From assembly GCA_963971425.1 (NCBI GenBank), contig OZ020517.1, forward strand, positions 684,501-748,500: a stretch of DNA of 64,000 nt, written 5' to 3'. Positions 23,838 through 36,420 of the stretch are shown in pieces. Below the pieces are notes generated by a model. That model saw only the letters and a list, made by a program, of their open reading frames with translations, was not told the origin of the DNA and did not search any database. The stretch's first letter is position 1. Every line of letters starts with the position of its first letter. Both the position numbers and the translations under genes were made by a program. The stretch is from Bryoerythrophyllum caledonicum. Lineage: Eukaryota > Streptophyta > Bryopsida > Pottiales > Pottiaceae.

Positions 23838-26800
23838 TCGTCACTAAGTGCTTCCCAGAGTAACCGCTCCGGTTTCGTTCCCACAGAGACCTAATGTTAT
23901 TTTCCAAATACTCCGGATTACTAAGCTTACTACAACAACCTTGTACAAATTAGCTCTCCTCTTATCTTTAGTAGGGTAGGTCCGGATCCTTCCGGAGTCC
24001 GGATTATGTACAGCGATTTCCGGAAAGTAATTTCTGGAAGCCGGGAAGGTAGTTTGATTAATCTCTAGTCCTCTTCAGAGAATCTCCTGGAATTTTTAAA
24101 CGAGTGGCCGGAGTCCACTGATCCTGTTTTGTGTAAGTGGCTGGATTTCCCACTACCTTGTGACTTTAAATGGCTAAGCACCCACTGTCCAGAACTTACA
24201 GTGACCGAACACCACTCTCCTACTCTGCTAACGTGATGAATTGATTGTTGTTGCTAGGCTTAGACTCTCACGACATCCGGAAGGCCTTCCGTACGCGGTC
24301 ACACAGAGCTAAGTCCAGACTACAACGACATTCCGGTGAGTGTAATTGTGATCCTTCGGGACTGATGGTGCTACCTCGTCAGAATACTCCGTCTAGACCT
24401 ACGCGTCGAGCTTTTTCCTATCTTGGGGGAAAACTCCGGCTTTGACCATAATTCAGGTTACCACGGATTCCTCCGTTTCCTAGAGACTACCAGGAACACC
24501 TCTGCAGTTCGTCCCCTCTCCTCCTAGCTACTTCCGGGCCGTGGAGTCTACCAGGCACACCTCTGCAATAGCCCTCCAGCTCTCCCAGGCAATCTCCCGA
24601 CACAAGTCTTGACCGGTATTTCTCTATCGGAACTAACCCTCACCGCACTCCGGAAGGATATTGACACAACTTCTTCTACAAGAATGGATCTGCTACTCAC
24701 AGAGTATACACCACACCCACAAGAATATCAGAGAGCAAATCTAATACAGAAGAGTGTGGTATATTAACCAAGTGCGAAAGACAAGATAAAAGGGTTTTGC
24801 CCAAAACCCCACTACTAAATACTAACTAAGTTCTGACTAAACTTAGCTTTCCTCCTCGCCACCTACGGGAAGTCCGCTAGATCTTATCTAAAGATCCGAG
24901 AAATCCGGAAAAGTTCCAGATCGGATCTCAGATCCAGAAATCACGGAACAGTTCCGTCTCCGAAATTCCTACTCTAACTACAAAAGTGGCTGATGATTCC
25001 GGCAGCAGCCGGGTGCACTTGGGGCCCCATCGTTAGTCGCTGCTGATCCGGACTCTAACCCTGAGAAAAAAAAGAGAAATACAAAGCCTAACTAATCCTA
25101 AGTTGGAGCTCCTAGGCCCCGATTTCTCCCACTCCGGCGGGAGGGGGAGATCTCCACCGGAACGCGCCGCTTGCCCTTTGCCTTCTTTGACGTTGCGGGC
25201 GAAAGGTTGGTCTTCCGAGTCGATGGTCCAGCTGTTGGAGAAACAACCACCACCGGAGTCCTGGCGTCCAGCGGTGGAGGAGGCTGTTGCGGTGATCCTT
25301 CCGGGATAGGAGGTGCTGGTGTTTCCGCCGCGGAAGCTGTCCCGGTCTCCCGAACCAAGTCCCTATAGCTTCCGGATGGACTCCTTGGTCCGGGCGCCAA
25401 CCTCCGGGACACGGACCTTGGTGCAGCTGGGAGGTCGCCTTCCGCCGGAGGATCTGGCAAACGCATGTTGGATGGTGACAATAACTCCGGAAGCTTCTTC
25501 AGGATCTCACTCATACCCAGATAGGGAAGTATGATACCCTCCGTCGGTGTCCGAGGCGACGAAGTGTCGAGAGACTTCGGATTCACCGAGGTGCCCGGAG
25601 CTGGAGTGGTCTTGGTCGGTGGTTCCGGAGGGTCTGCGGTTCGTGTTGTGGTCGGGGTGCCTTCTGGACCAGGTGCTGGTGGTTCTTCCGGAAACTCCAC
25701 AACGATGTTGTCGACCAACAGCTTCATCTGTTCCCAGGTCCGTCCCATCTTATCTCCCTGATTGAGGAGGAATCAGATGATGTTGGCCTAGGTGACCTTC
25801 TCCTTCTTCTCTACCAGTTCGGTGAAGAGCCGGCTTCGGTTGAGCACATCAACCACAATATCCAGGGCTGCCCGGACCTCAAGCAAGGCTGCTGCAGAAG
25901 CGTTGGCCTTCTCCTCGGCCAGTTTCCAGGCCGTCACCGCCAGAGCTGCCTCCGCAAGGTATTGCTTCATCTTCCGCTCCATATCATTACTGGCCTTGTA
26001 CAGAGAAGCGATCTAGGTGTGTAGTGCCCACCTCCCGGCTCCGGAGTTCCTCCACCCTGTTGATGGCGTCCTCCAGCCGTTCGACGCCCAGGCTCCGGAA
26101 AATTTGCTCCACGCTGGTGGTGATGATGTAGTTGGTCTCTTTAAGGAGCCCAACCCTCCAGCCAATGTCGCGGGTGAGCTCATCCATCAGCTTGAGCTGA
26201 CCTTTGGAGTCGTCCCGGTCCACCTTCCTCTTCTTCCGGCTGGTCCCTTCTGAGGGTCCGGACTTGTCTTCTCCGGACGACGCGGATGAGCTGCGGACGC
26301 CCGGACTCTCCGTCTCGGGTTCCTTCCTCCGAGGTCTCTTCGGAGCCTTCCGGCCTTCCGGAGTGCTTGTAGTGGCTGCTTCCGGAGCAGGCTCCTCCTT
26401 TCTGGATTCTTCCTCTTCAGACTCGTCCCCTCCGTACTTTTGGAAGTTGAGGACTTCGTCGTACTTCCGGATTTCCGCTGGAGTGAGCTGCTGGTGGTGC
26501 GCATAGAGGTGCACCACATAGGATGCCAAGGGTGTTGCCGTCTTCTTCACCCTCTGGAGGTTGGCTACAAGACGGTTGATCATGTCCGTCATGAGCGTCC
26601 CCCAGTCTATGACTATCTTCTCCCGGAGTGCCCCGAGGAAGGTGCAGGCCCACTTCGCCACCACCCTCTTCGGCTTTTCCGGATGGAAGATAGGGTTTAA
26701 AAACCCTAGCACGAGCTAGGCGTCCAGGTGCTTAAGATCCTGCAGGTTGTAGCCGTCCTTCGGGTCCGCCGGTCCGGCAAACTCGTCCTTCAGGAACTCG

Positions 26801-27595
26801 TCCCGCCGTTCCACCACCTTGGTGCGGCCACCCCGGAAATCGTACGCTTGAGACCATTCCGGGACTCCCCAGTTTTTTGGATGGGCTCTCATCAACCCCT
26901 TGTACTTCTCGTCCGGGGTGCCTATGAGTTCCCAGACGTAGACCTCCTCCCGCATGCCCCAAGGGACTTCGAGCAAACCTCCACAGCCCATAATCTTCAG
27001 AAGGTTAAATTTGTCCAGGTCCTCTGGAATGTCCGGAAGAACCCGGGCCAAGGGTGGGAGCACAACTGCCGGCTCTTCGTCTCTCCGGTCGCGTCCGTCT
27101 CTGTCCGTTCGCTTCTTCTTGGCCATCGGCACAAACTTCATGGGAATTCCTGCGACCTCACAGTCTCAGAAGGTAGTCCTTGCACGCACTGTCCTCACAA
27201 AAGCTCTCCCTAACGGACGCACGTCCGTTCTAACCGTCTAAGTTTCAAAACCTAACGGCCAATAGTTAGAAAACTGTAAGAGAGAGAGAGAAGACGAAAA
27301 CCCTAACGCAAAACCCCAGTACGCGAGGAAGAAATGGAGAAGAAAGAGTTTTCCCCCCGAATCCCAGCCTTAAGTAGTTCGGCCGATAATACGGAGTCAT
27401 GATGATAGTTGATGGCGATGGTTCCGGCTAACAGTTCCGGATACTTGACTACCCCGGGATTCTGGTAACTGCTCCGGCTCCGATTTTAACAGCTTTAGGC
27501 TTAATTAGGATTTGCAGTACGGTCCATCCGCCTTTATTCTTATCTAACGACTATAGGTTGTATCCTAACGCGGACTATCATAACAATTTAACTAA
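23838..27595. mobile_element. TCCGGA-rich insertion carrying gag-like ORFs
   Basis: A compositionally distinct block of about 3.7 kb, GC-rich against its AT-rich flanks, with TCCGG/CCGGA strings throughout both coding and non-coding parts. It separates two parts of an unknown minus-strand gene. It contains a 1.2-kb non-coding left part (23,850-25,080) and a minus-strand ORF series (25,098-27,141). I could not find matching terminal repeats or a target duplication, so the boundaries are approximate. A non-autonomous LTR element is my best guess. Confidence 0.45.
25098..27141 (-). pseudogene. Gag-like / plant-transposon-type ORF series
   Basis: One degraded coding unit in at least three segments. 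The first (27,141-26,716) starts with a basic KKKRTDRDGRDRRD stretch and has a Trp/Gly-rich core (LLEVPWGMREEVYVWELIG). It ends at a TAG at 26,716 and continues in the next segment (26,712-25,987), which has a helical, capsid-like region, then an acidic/basic low-complexity linker (EESRKEEPAPE, KRPRRKEP) and a helical tail. The region at 25,982-25,788 is rich in Ala/Glu helix. The last segment (25,748-25,098) is Pro/Ser/Thr-rich and ends with the basic RRSGRNRG. The order of helical core then disordered basic tail resembles Gag or plant mobile-domain proteins, but no zinc knuckle, protease or polymerase is present. Confidence 0.45.
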
Positions 27596-27599
27596 TTTT

Positions 27600-28549
27600 T
27601 TTGTTTTAGCCGGATTTTATGGTTAACTTCTGGCATCATGTAGAAACGGAGTCCCACACACCCCATTGCCTCGCTTGTTGTCCTGTACTTGTTTTGCTTG
27701 TACCACCTCTCCTCGAATGGTGAAATGATGTGCAAGCATTTTCTTCGTTTGTAGTAGTGTTGTAGCAATGATGAATGCGTGTGCATCACCATGGCCTTTT
27801 TGCACACTGAAGATCTTGAGTTTGTGTCCCCGGTGGAAGCTACTCTAAAGAATTTCTTTGAAGAGGGCTTGGGCTGAAAAACCTCTCAAATTATCACTTT
27901 TGACCTTCACGGAGAGGTTAGCACTTTTTGCAATCCCCAAGTAGGTCTTGCATACTTTTCCAACCACAAGCTCATCATCAATATCAAGGATAAATGGCCT
28001 AATGCCCTTCATGAGTAATAGACCATCATATTCGGGTTTGAGTAAGTGCATTTTGATACTCCCAACCCAAACTCCATTCTTCCCTCCTTTTTTGATGCTC
28101 AAACATTGAATTACTGGTGGATTTACTATGCTCTTTCAAAGTACTATGTCCATTTTATTATGCCTTTCAAGGACCATCTTTTTAACAATATCATGCATGA
28201 GAGGGATTTTAGGAAGTTCAAAGTGAATTGCAACGTGGTAATTGTGGGATAGGCCTGAATTCTCATTAATCTTGATGTCACATGGGATTTGGGTTAGGTT
28301 AAAATGTTGTCCCTCGGTTCCTTTTATTGCCATGGAATATAGTGTTTGTGGAATCCTACAAAACGCAATTCTTGCAACACTGACCTCTTTTTCTTCTTCC
28401 TTGCGCATACCTCTTGTCATCATGTCCTTCATGTTCTCGCCGATGTAGAGTTCCTCCTCTCCTTCTTCCACCACTAAGGCCTCCATAGCTTGAAAGCCCA
28501 ACCAAAATTTAAATTTGGTTAGTTCGGGAGTTTGAGTGTACTTACCTTT
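27600..28549 (-). pseudogene. Unknown spliced gene fragment
   Basis: One minus-strand frame runs from about 28,501 to 27,623 with a TGA at 28,136 and a TAG at 27,845. It begins with an acidic Lys/Glu/Met-rich segment, then a beta-rich region (SVARIAFCRIPQ, MHLLKPEYDGLLLMKGIRPF, DDELVVGKV). No family is recognised. Upstream, 28,600-28,549 (minus) reads like an exon end with an AAAAAG/GTAAGTA donor, and a pyrimidine-rich 'ctttcaag' acceptor precedes GCTATGGAGGCC near 28,490. This suggests a spliced gene whose 5' part was displaced by the cluster A insertion and whose 3' part was displaced by the TCCGGA-rich insertion. Confidence 0.4.
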
Positions 28550-28619
28550 TTCGGATGAAGAAGCTCTGCTCTTCTTGCTGATGCTTGTGGTTTCTTCTCC
28601 TTTCCTTCAATGTTGTCAG

Positions 28620-28900
28620 GACACTTGACGTCCCTGACGTGCGGACGTCCGAACGGAGGACGTCCTCTGGCCTATCAGGACGTCCGGTGACATAACGAGT
28701 TTCGTCAGTTTACCAGGGGATAAATTGTCGTCCGCAGCCCCGGCCGACCGCCCATTCCGTCCGCTTGGGCCGACCACACGGTTCTCCGTTGTTTTCCGCG
28801 GCCGACCGCACGGCCATCCGCTTCGGGCGATCGGCGTCCGTCGTCCGCCGTCCGCATGGCCGTCCGCCACGGCGGACGGCCTTCTCACGACAGCTCCCCC
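28620..28900. repeat. GC-rich CGTCCG/GACGTC array, left end of element A
   Basis: Contains GGACGTCC/GACGTCC at least four times in the first 75 bases, then many CGTCCG, GGCCGACCGC and GGCGGACGG blocks, in an otherwise AT-rich region. It closely resembles the array at 39,080-39,440. It sits just upstream of the hAT TATA box and ATG, so it may act both as a transposase-binding subterminal region and as a promoter. Confidence 0.7.
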
Positions 28901-28953
28901 GTCCCCTATTAGATTGACAATGTATCGTCTCCCAACGGTTGGAATCACCGTGA

Positions 28954-28961
28954 GTATAAAG
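28954..28961 (+). promoter_or_regulatory. TATA box for hAT A
   Basis: TATAAAGA about 200 bases upstream of the hAT ATG (29,156) and just inside the GC-rich terminal array. Its spacing fits a transcript with a leader of roughly 170 bases. Confidence 0.5.
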
Positions 28962-29155
28962 AAAACAACACATGGAGCCTCACTTCACTTCTGAACTTTT
29001 GTTTCCCAAGAGCTTTGAGCTGCATTATGTATCCATTGCTTGGTAATCATCGAGTTCGGAAGTCTTGAATATCAGAGTTTCTTTCGGAACTCCTGATATT
29101 TCTTCCACATACTATCTATTGCGTTTGTTCATTTCTCGATATTACACCCATCAGA

Positions 29156-32100
29156 ATGGCTACCAAACCTTGGTCTCCTTGGTATATTGAAATCACTAAA
29201 GTACAAGGCAGGAAGACCAAATCCGTTCGATGCAATCTTTGTCACCGCATTTTTGCAAGAAGGCTAGAATGACAACTAGATCATCTCGGGTACGAAGAAC
29301 TTCCTGGCAAGCGCAATAGCGGTGTTGACCTCTACACCAAAATGACACCCCGCGTACAGACTTTATTTAAAAATTGTTGTGGCCACTACCCGAAACACAA
29401 TGGAGAACATTTCTCCGAACATTGCCCCACCCCACCATTGAAATCTGCGCTTGCCTGAGGATATAGCACGCCCAAGTCCACTGGTGGAGATTCTTTTGTA
29501 GGGTCCACTCAAGCCCCCCCCCCCGTGATTATACCATCAACCATGGTTGAACCGACGCCCACCTTCCACGACTTCACCGAACAAGGGAGTGTAGGTGCCA
29601 CCTTCCCCAGATTGGTGAGGCAATCCGTGCTCGAAGAGGGCTTTCAAGAAGTGGAGCCGTGGGAGCTAGACAAAGTGTGGGCGAAGTTTTTCTATGAAGC
29701 AAACGTGCCATTTGCTATAGCACGGAATGCTGCATTCAAGGAAGCTGTGATGAAGACTGCCTCTTTCAAAAAACCATGTCCCACCTTCTTACCATGACAT
29801 TCGGACAAGGTTGTTGGGACAAGCGAAGGTTGATTTGGAAGCACAACTCAATAAAAGACTGTTCGAGAGTGTTTGGAAGTTTGGAGGAACTCTAGCCATA
29901 GATGGGTGGACATCTGTGACTAGTCGTCCTTTGTGCAATGCAATGCTCGTGTCTCCCGTTGGAGAGCTCTTCTTGGGAGCTGTAGATACTACGGGCAAAG
30001 GAAAAAAACGCTGTGTACCTGGCATCCATCATGTTCAAGTTCATTGAACAAGTTGGCCCTCACAACATTGTTCAAGTGTGTACTGACAATGCTCCAGTCA
30101 TGCTCAACGCCTCAGAATTGGTCGTCATGAAATATCCACACATATACATTCAAGGATGTGCCGCGCATGCCATGGACTTATTGTTGGAGGACTAAAGGAA
30201 TGCTACATGGATAAAAGAAATTCTTGAGAAGGCCAAGTTCTTGGTTAAGTTTGTCAAGAATCGGCAAATGTCCCTCGCCGTGTTTCGTAAACACAAGGCC
30301 AAGTTCAGCCTATTGCTCCCCGGACAAACAAGATTTGCATGTAATTTCATAATGATAGATCGCCTGTTGAAGGTCAAGGAATCATTAGAGCAAACCATCG
30401 TTGATCCTGAATGGCGGGCATACGTTTCTAAGAAGTCACTCTTAGCTAGAGATAAAGTAGTCATCTCTCGAGCCATCAAAAGAGTCGTTCTAGATGAGCG
30501 TTTCTGGGAGCAGTGCACGAACTTCCAAGAGATGGTAGCCCTTATAGTGTATGCGCTTCGGGAATTCGATGCCAAGGAACCTTGCATGCCCAAGGTTTTG
30601 CACATCCTTTGCGACCTCGAAAAGCATGTCCTAGCGTTGCGTAATGAACCATTCTGTTTCGATAGCAATTTAGCTTTCATTGCTGACGACGAGTTCTACG
30701 CGCGGAAACGGATGATGACCACGGATTTACATTCCGCCGGTGCACTTCTCAATCCTTATTTACTCCATGACAAAGAGTTGGCCGATGATCCAGATGTCAT
30801 CACGGCATGCAAATGAGTACTACAAAAGCTATCTGATCCTAAGACTAACCCGGACGTGGTGAACGAGTTCCTCGCATTTCAAAACAAGGATTTACCATTC
30901 CATGACATGTTGGATCCTAAGGACCAAAAATGTTCTCCGTATGCTTGGTGGGGTTTTGAAGGTGCTTGTAGAAAGCTTCTTGCACCAATTGCAAAGAGTA
31001 TACTAGCGCAAACAGTGTCATCTTCTTCTTGCAAATGCTATTGGAGTAGCTATTCTTTCGTCCATGACAAGAAACGGAATCGGTTATTACCGGGAAGGGC
31101 TGATGACTTGGTCTTTGTGTATACGAACTCAAAGTTGCTTGCAAATGCAAAGTTGACGGATGAGAAGAGGTGGTACGCAGAGAACTTGGATTTAGAAGAT
31201 CCACAACCACGTGAGTCGGATGACCCGGACTACTCTGACGATTCAACCACCGGTGCCCTTGCCAATTACGATGCAGAGCATCTAGACAATGACATCGACA
31301 GCAACCCTTCTCAACGTATGGATCATACTCACGGCGCTCCAATCACCGAGTATGATTTTGTCGATGACGACGTTCTTGGAGAGAAAGAAGATGACTTGTT
31401 GCCCATAGCGCGGTACTTGAATGGAGACGGCATGGTTAATAGCAATAATATCCTTTGTCGTGGACCGACTCCGCTTCCGGAAGACACGAAGGACAAGGGA
31501 GGAGAAGATTTATCATTTTCACGTGCAACGGCACTACACGGGCAAAAAACGCAAGGGCCCTCAGAGAAGAGTGTTGGGGAAGGCAAACACCACGGTCTCG
31601 CAGTTGTGGAGAACCGCGAGCAAACAACGAAAGAGCCATTCCTAGACGACACAGTTGTTCTCGGGGAGAAAACTATGGAGGGCGGTACTTACGGCGGTAC
31701 ACGGAGTCCCATTCACGTTACGGAGAAGAAGGCATCCTCCTCTAAGGATCAACCGTCCTTGCATGGTCGCGCATTGCGGTCTCTATCTGCAACCCCTCTT
31801 GCAACGGTCACTACAACCAATTTGAAATCTTCCCACGGTTTGGTGTCCCTTTCAAAACATGTGCGACCCCGAACGCCGCAATGCCAATCCGATGGCATAC
31901 CTAGTGATGGCGATGTACCTCTGTCTGAGCTCTTCATACATCACCCCGAGGTTCAGGGAGGTTTAGAGTTACAACCTAGGCGGCCTACAAACGACACGAA
32001 GAAACGTAAAGCTCCCATGCATCCATTTCTTCGCACGCGACCTAGTAATCCCACTGATGTCATTGGAACTTGCAAGAGATTCAAAACCATTAAAACATTG

Positions 32101-32223
32101 TCGATCAAACGGAGAATCAAACAAGAAGCCGCCACGGATAATGAAGACGATCCTTCGGGATCTAGTGGAGCTGAAATCAAAGATGACAGTGATTACGAAC
32201 TTTCTACCGACGTGAATGAGTAG
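29156..32223 (+). pseudogene. hAT-family transposase A with acidic C-terminal tail (decayed)
   Basis: Reads from ATG 29,156 (MATKPWSPWYIE). A BED-like finger with CxxC and HLGY follows, interrupted by TGA at codon 39. The RNase-H-like core shows DGWTSVTSRP near 29,900 and CTDNAP near 30,085, then AAHAMDLLLED, TRFACNF, and the insertion helix region. The dimerisation motif near 31,020-31,085 is SSSSCKCYWSSYSFVHDKKRN; the usual CERNWS reads CKCYWS here. A long acidic, low-complexity tail with basic clusters runs from about 31,150 to the TAG at 32,221. Breaks are TGA (about 29,270), further stops and two frameshifts between 29,455 and 30,013, TAA at 30,193 and TGA at 30,814. It is paralogous to the transposase at 49,792-55,681. 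It would have cut and pasted element A. Confidence 0.8.
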
Positions 32224-32738
32224 GAAAATTTGGCCCATTTACGTAGTATGCGTTCACCGCACTTATTTTGTTTGTAAATAGTGTAGTTTGAGTTTAGGGT
32301 ACTTTATAGTTGTTCTGCGTATACATTAAAAGCTTCTATTGTCTCAATTGATTCTTGGATTTATTCCAAATATCAATAAATTTTTTTAATATATGCACAA
32401 CTTTTATATCCATCTCTTTTGCTATTCTATTGTCTTGTGTTTTGTGTATGGATTTAGTCATCCCATACTAAATGACTTAAACATCACATTCTTGTTGTAT
32501 GCAGAATGTAATTCGAGTTTGCAAACTTCTATTCATTTCACTGCTTCGCATCCACTTGATGCACCACAACATTTCTAACATCTACATACAATTAAAGAAT
32601 GAACAAGTTGACAAAATATCTTATAAATTGTAAACCTTTATTTCAAATAGTATGCCCCATAACGGCATGCTTCCAACTTCTTGCCACACCATTCCTTAAA
32701 CAACAACTACGCTAAGCTTTACATTCATCTACCCCATT
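32224..32738. other. Intergenic stretch between convergent genes
   Basis: About 500 bases of AT-rich DNA between the 3' ends of the hAT A and RING A genes. AATAAA occurs near 32,374, suitable for plus-strand 3' end formation. No ORF of interest. Confidence 0.45.
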
Positions 32739-35684
32739 CTATTGCCTTGAAGAAGAAGGCTCGTCGGTATGATCCGTTCGAGTGCTACTACGAGTCCGCG
32801 GTCTCTGGCTTGGCCTAGCAATCCTCTCCCCCTCTTCGTACTCTCGATCCACGGCTGCAATTTCCCTATGCATCTCCGACCACCAACTATCGTCGTTGTC
32901 ATTGCCATCATCCCTCTTCCCGCCAGGATCCACCTTCTTTGCCGCAAAGATTTCCATGGCCTTCTTTATTAGTTCCACCACATTGTTCACAAAAGCGTCA
33001 TTCTCTGGGAATGACACCAATAATTTTCTTCCGGTTTCTATAGCACGTTCCGCCAATAGCCAATGATGTCGCCAATCCTCCGATCAAATGCTTGCACCGC
33101 ATTCCAGTAAGAACAGTCTACGTCTTTAAAAGAATCTTCTTCCTTTGAACTCCATAGCTTTGCAGCCTCTTCCAACTTTGAAAGAAGTAGGGCTCTTCCC
33201 ACCAAAGTACGATTGTACTTCTTATACTCATCTCTCAACTCAATGCCATCGTTTACCTCATGCCATACACCATCTTCTCCCTTCTCAACTCTCCTCGGAG
33301 GAAATCGGAAGAAACACTTGTGCTCAGTGCTCTAATGCCCCCCAAAGTTGCGGCAAAACAAGTCTTATTGCTCGCCATCTTCAATCTCTCGCGCCCGTAT
33401 CTCCACGTCATAGTCTTGTGTCATCCAAAATAATGGATCAATTTCCATCCCATACTCCTCATATAGTTGGTGACAAGAAAACTCACTATTCCATACAAGT
33501 GGTTTTCCCCACTCATGATAGTTCTGGGATTTCTTTGGAAGTTGATCCAAAGGGAGATTCCATCGGTTGAACTCGTGCCCCGGTGGCATAACATCTCTTA
33601 TCCACATCACTTCGTAGAATCTTGTGCTAATTGGAGAGCGACACATAGGACACGCCGATTGTATCATGGAACCTGCGGAAATGCAAGTAATATGAAAGTT
33701 ATGGCCACATTGGCCCAACATATACGTTCCCTCCGGACCGAAATGATTTTGGCACAAGCTGCCATTGTCATTGAGGAATGACGGGATAGGGTCGCAAGTA
33801 TGGATTATTCTTCGTTCCGATTCTACAAAATGTGATGAGAAGGTATTGTAGGGCACCCATCCTTCCTCCACTTCTAAAGCCCAGTCAATACCATGGTTCT
33901 TTCCCTTCCGATGATAGTTTGTGCGATCCATCATCTCCGGTACATCACCTCAAATAGTAACATTTGTGGACTCATGTCCACGTTGTCCAACAAATTTCTT
34001 CAATCTCTCCAATGAGGTATCCACAAGTTCACATGATTCTTGTGATTCGGCGGCAAAATTCTTGAGATCATGTTGTGCTTTTGAGACCATGGTCTCCCTG
34101 TCCTGAAGGCGATGAACCCAACCCAACCAAGGCATTGTGTTCTCGTTCCATGGTGTGTCGTCCACCGATCTCAATGTCCTCCGCAGTGTCTCTAGTTCCG
34201 CTCGTGCCAAGTCCCTCTCTTTATTTGCCACCGCCAACTTCTGTGACATCAATTCCATCTCTCCCTCACATTCCACTATCGCCTTCCCTTTTCCCTGCGC
34301 TTCTGGTCGTACTTGGCTACTACCAATTGGTATTGCCAATTGAATAGAAGATGGCTCAGCTGGTCTGCTAGATTTAACCGATGTGGCATCCTCTGCATTG
34401 TTTCCTCGAAACTTGGAAAAAGAAAGGTCGTCAGAAGTTCCACCGTTGTCCTCAATGACTACCACATCCACCTCATGAAGCTGCGCATTCATCTTCTCCG
34501 ACATCATTGTTAACGAGTCTCCTACAGGGCTCCAGCTGCCGCTTGTTCCCTTCCAATTCCCATTTAAGGTGTTTAGTGAGGATTTCATTTTTATGGGCCT
34601 CCTCCTCCATATCCATCACTTTCTGAGTTAGTGCGATCTTGTCTTGTAACATTGGCATTATAGAAGAAGCCAATGTGTCAAAGCCATCAGCGGCTCGTAG
34701 CACACTTGGAGTGATACTTAAAAAAGTATGAGCCATATCTAGAAGATAAGGAGCCATTGTTGCAAGAATTTTGGCCCCGTCCATCAAATTACGTGCCACT
34801 CTCACTACTCCATGTATTTGGGCCCAGTTGCTCGAATCACTTCGCACATCGGCTGGATGACCAAATTCTGTTACTAGAACACACGCTTCAGTCCACTTAA
34901 CACTCAAGTCGAGCAAGTCTTTGAACTTATCCTTGTTTGGCATTGTTCGAAGCGTTTCTTCAATATTGGAAATCAAAGTACCCTTGTCAATGATCGGGTC
35001 ATTGGAATTTGGTTCCAATGTTTCCCGCGTTGAAATGCTTGGCCCGGCATCCATTGTCTTTGGTGCCATGCCTTCCAAAGTTTGAACGTTTGGAACAGCG
35101 ATTTCTTCTCCATCCGTATTCTCCCCCCCTCGTTCGGCGTTACCATCGTCTTCACCTCCTACAATCACAATATTCGGAATATCTGATTGTACGGGGTCTT
35201 CTATCGTCGTTACCTCCAAAGTCTCTTTGGGGATTGTGGTTGACAATATATTGTTGACCACAATGTCCAAATGTTTGTCAAACTCCGTCACAATGGCAAT
35301 CTCCTCCACCGATGGTTGTATTTTCAGCATGGTATCCACCGTGGTCATCTGACGAGGCATTTTCTTCAACTCCTCCAAAATAGCCTTTGTCAAGGTCCAT
35401 TCAGGATTGAATAAATCAGAAATATACTTATGATTTCGCCCAATCCTAAACGGATATTGTGTAGTAGTCGGAAATGTGCTCCAATCCACCTTTCGTTTTA
35501 ACACAACCTCGGTGTATACCATTGATAATAGGCTGTAATTGAAAAACCCTTTGCTTCTTGGGCGATTTCCAAACAAAGCCTGCCAAACCTCCTCCGCACG
35601 ATAAATGAAGTGGTCATCTTTGCACATCCACGGCTTGCAAACAAAGTAAGTTATATGACTTATGTGGCAATCTCTTGGCCACAT
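32739..35684 (-). pseudogene. Coiled-coil RING-finger protein A (decayed)
   Basis: A minus-strand paralogue of the RING gene at 58,821-61,105. The start used (ATG 35,684) lies within the conserved N-terminal domain: WMCKDDHFIYRAEEVWQALFG...VYTEVVLKRKVDWSTF aligns with WKCTDEAFKNRCIEVYQVLYD...VHAEVKLGKRVDWSTL of the other copy. A helical acidic middle with coiled-coil potential (to about 34,000) is followed by a RING region at about 33,800-33,660 (GSLC...FGPEG...CGHNFHITC...CPMC). The first zinc ligand is Gly in place of Cys. A C-terminal conserved block (FFRFPP..., 33,330-33,240) and a charged tail follow. Breaks are a frameshift near 34,500, TGA at 33,950, and stops/frameshifts near 33,365, 33,300 and 33,050. 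RING proteins are usually ubiquitin E3 ligases; that role is inferred only. Confidence 0.65.
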
Positions 35685-35726
35685 ATGAGGGTTGTTACAA
35701 TGTCATGGAAAACCTCATGAGAAACG

Positions 35727-36420
35727 ATGTTTTTCACCATTCCCTTGAAAAAACAAGTCTTCTCTTTATTGAAATTTTTTAAAATAGCATACCAACCCAA
35801 GTCAAACATTTTCACACATTGTCACTCATTGTTGGGCAAGGTACCAAAAGATCTTATTAATTTTCACATAAAACCTACATATCTTTGTCTTTGTTACATT
35901 TTATTTTCTCCACATTAATATGTCATGTAATTTGTAAACCTTCTTATTGACCATTCGGATTAGTAATCCAAAACACATTAAGTTCACAAGAAATAAAAGT
36001 TTGAATTGGCAAATTTTGAACCTCCACTACTTCCACAGCTGTTTTGAATACGCTACACCTATCCTCTACCTCAAAAAACTGTTGTCTAAGGAACTAACAT
36101 CATGCTTAAGGTAGTGGATTTAGACCTTGTGTAGTTCAAAATTTTGACACCAGGTAAAGTCAAAGTCTGTTGATCCACTAAACGCAGTAAAGTAAATGAA
36201 CCATTTGCTTCACTTCACACACTATAATCTTTCAATTGTGCGGTCAAAGTTTTTGAAATTTTGTAAACATATTTTTTAATAAGTCTTAATTGAGATCCTA
36301 CGGTCAGAACTAGAAATCAAACTTTTGGTTTCCTTCTATGGTCATTGCACTAGAATCCAACAACTTTGAAGTGTTTTCGGTGCAAAACTGTCACAATAAC
36401 TTTGGAGATACAGGAGACAT
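35727..36420 (+). repeat. AT-rich interspersed repeat family, copy 3
   Basis: Matches 57,916-58,570 in the same orientation over most of its length ('ttttcacacattg...gggcaaggtaccaaaa', 'cacataaaac', 'ttcttattgacc', 'gaactaacatcat', 'attgagatcctacggt', 'gaagtgttttcggtgcaaaa') and 1,130-1,640 in the opposite one. It lies between the RING A and kinase A genes inside element A. Confidence 0.65.

Noticed and set aside
25103-26962. Several long plus-strand ORFs in the TCCGGA-rich block
   Set aside because: They are antisense shadows of the minus-strand gag-like ORFs, which have the better protein-like composition.
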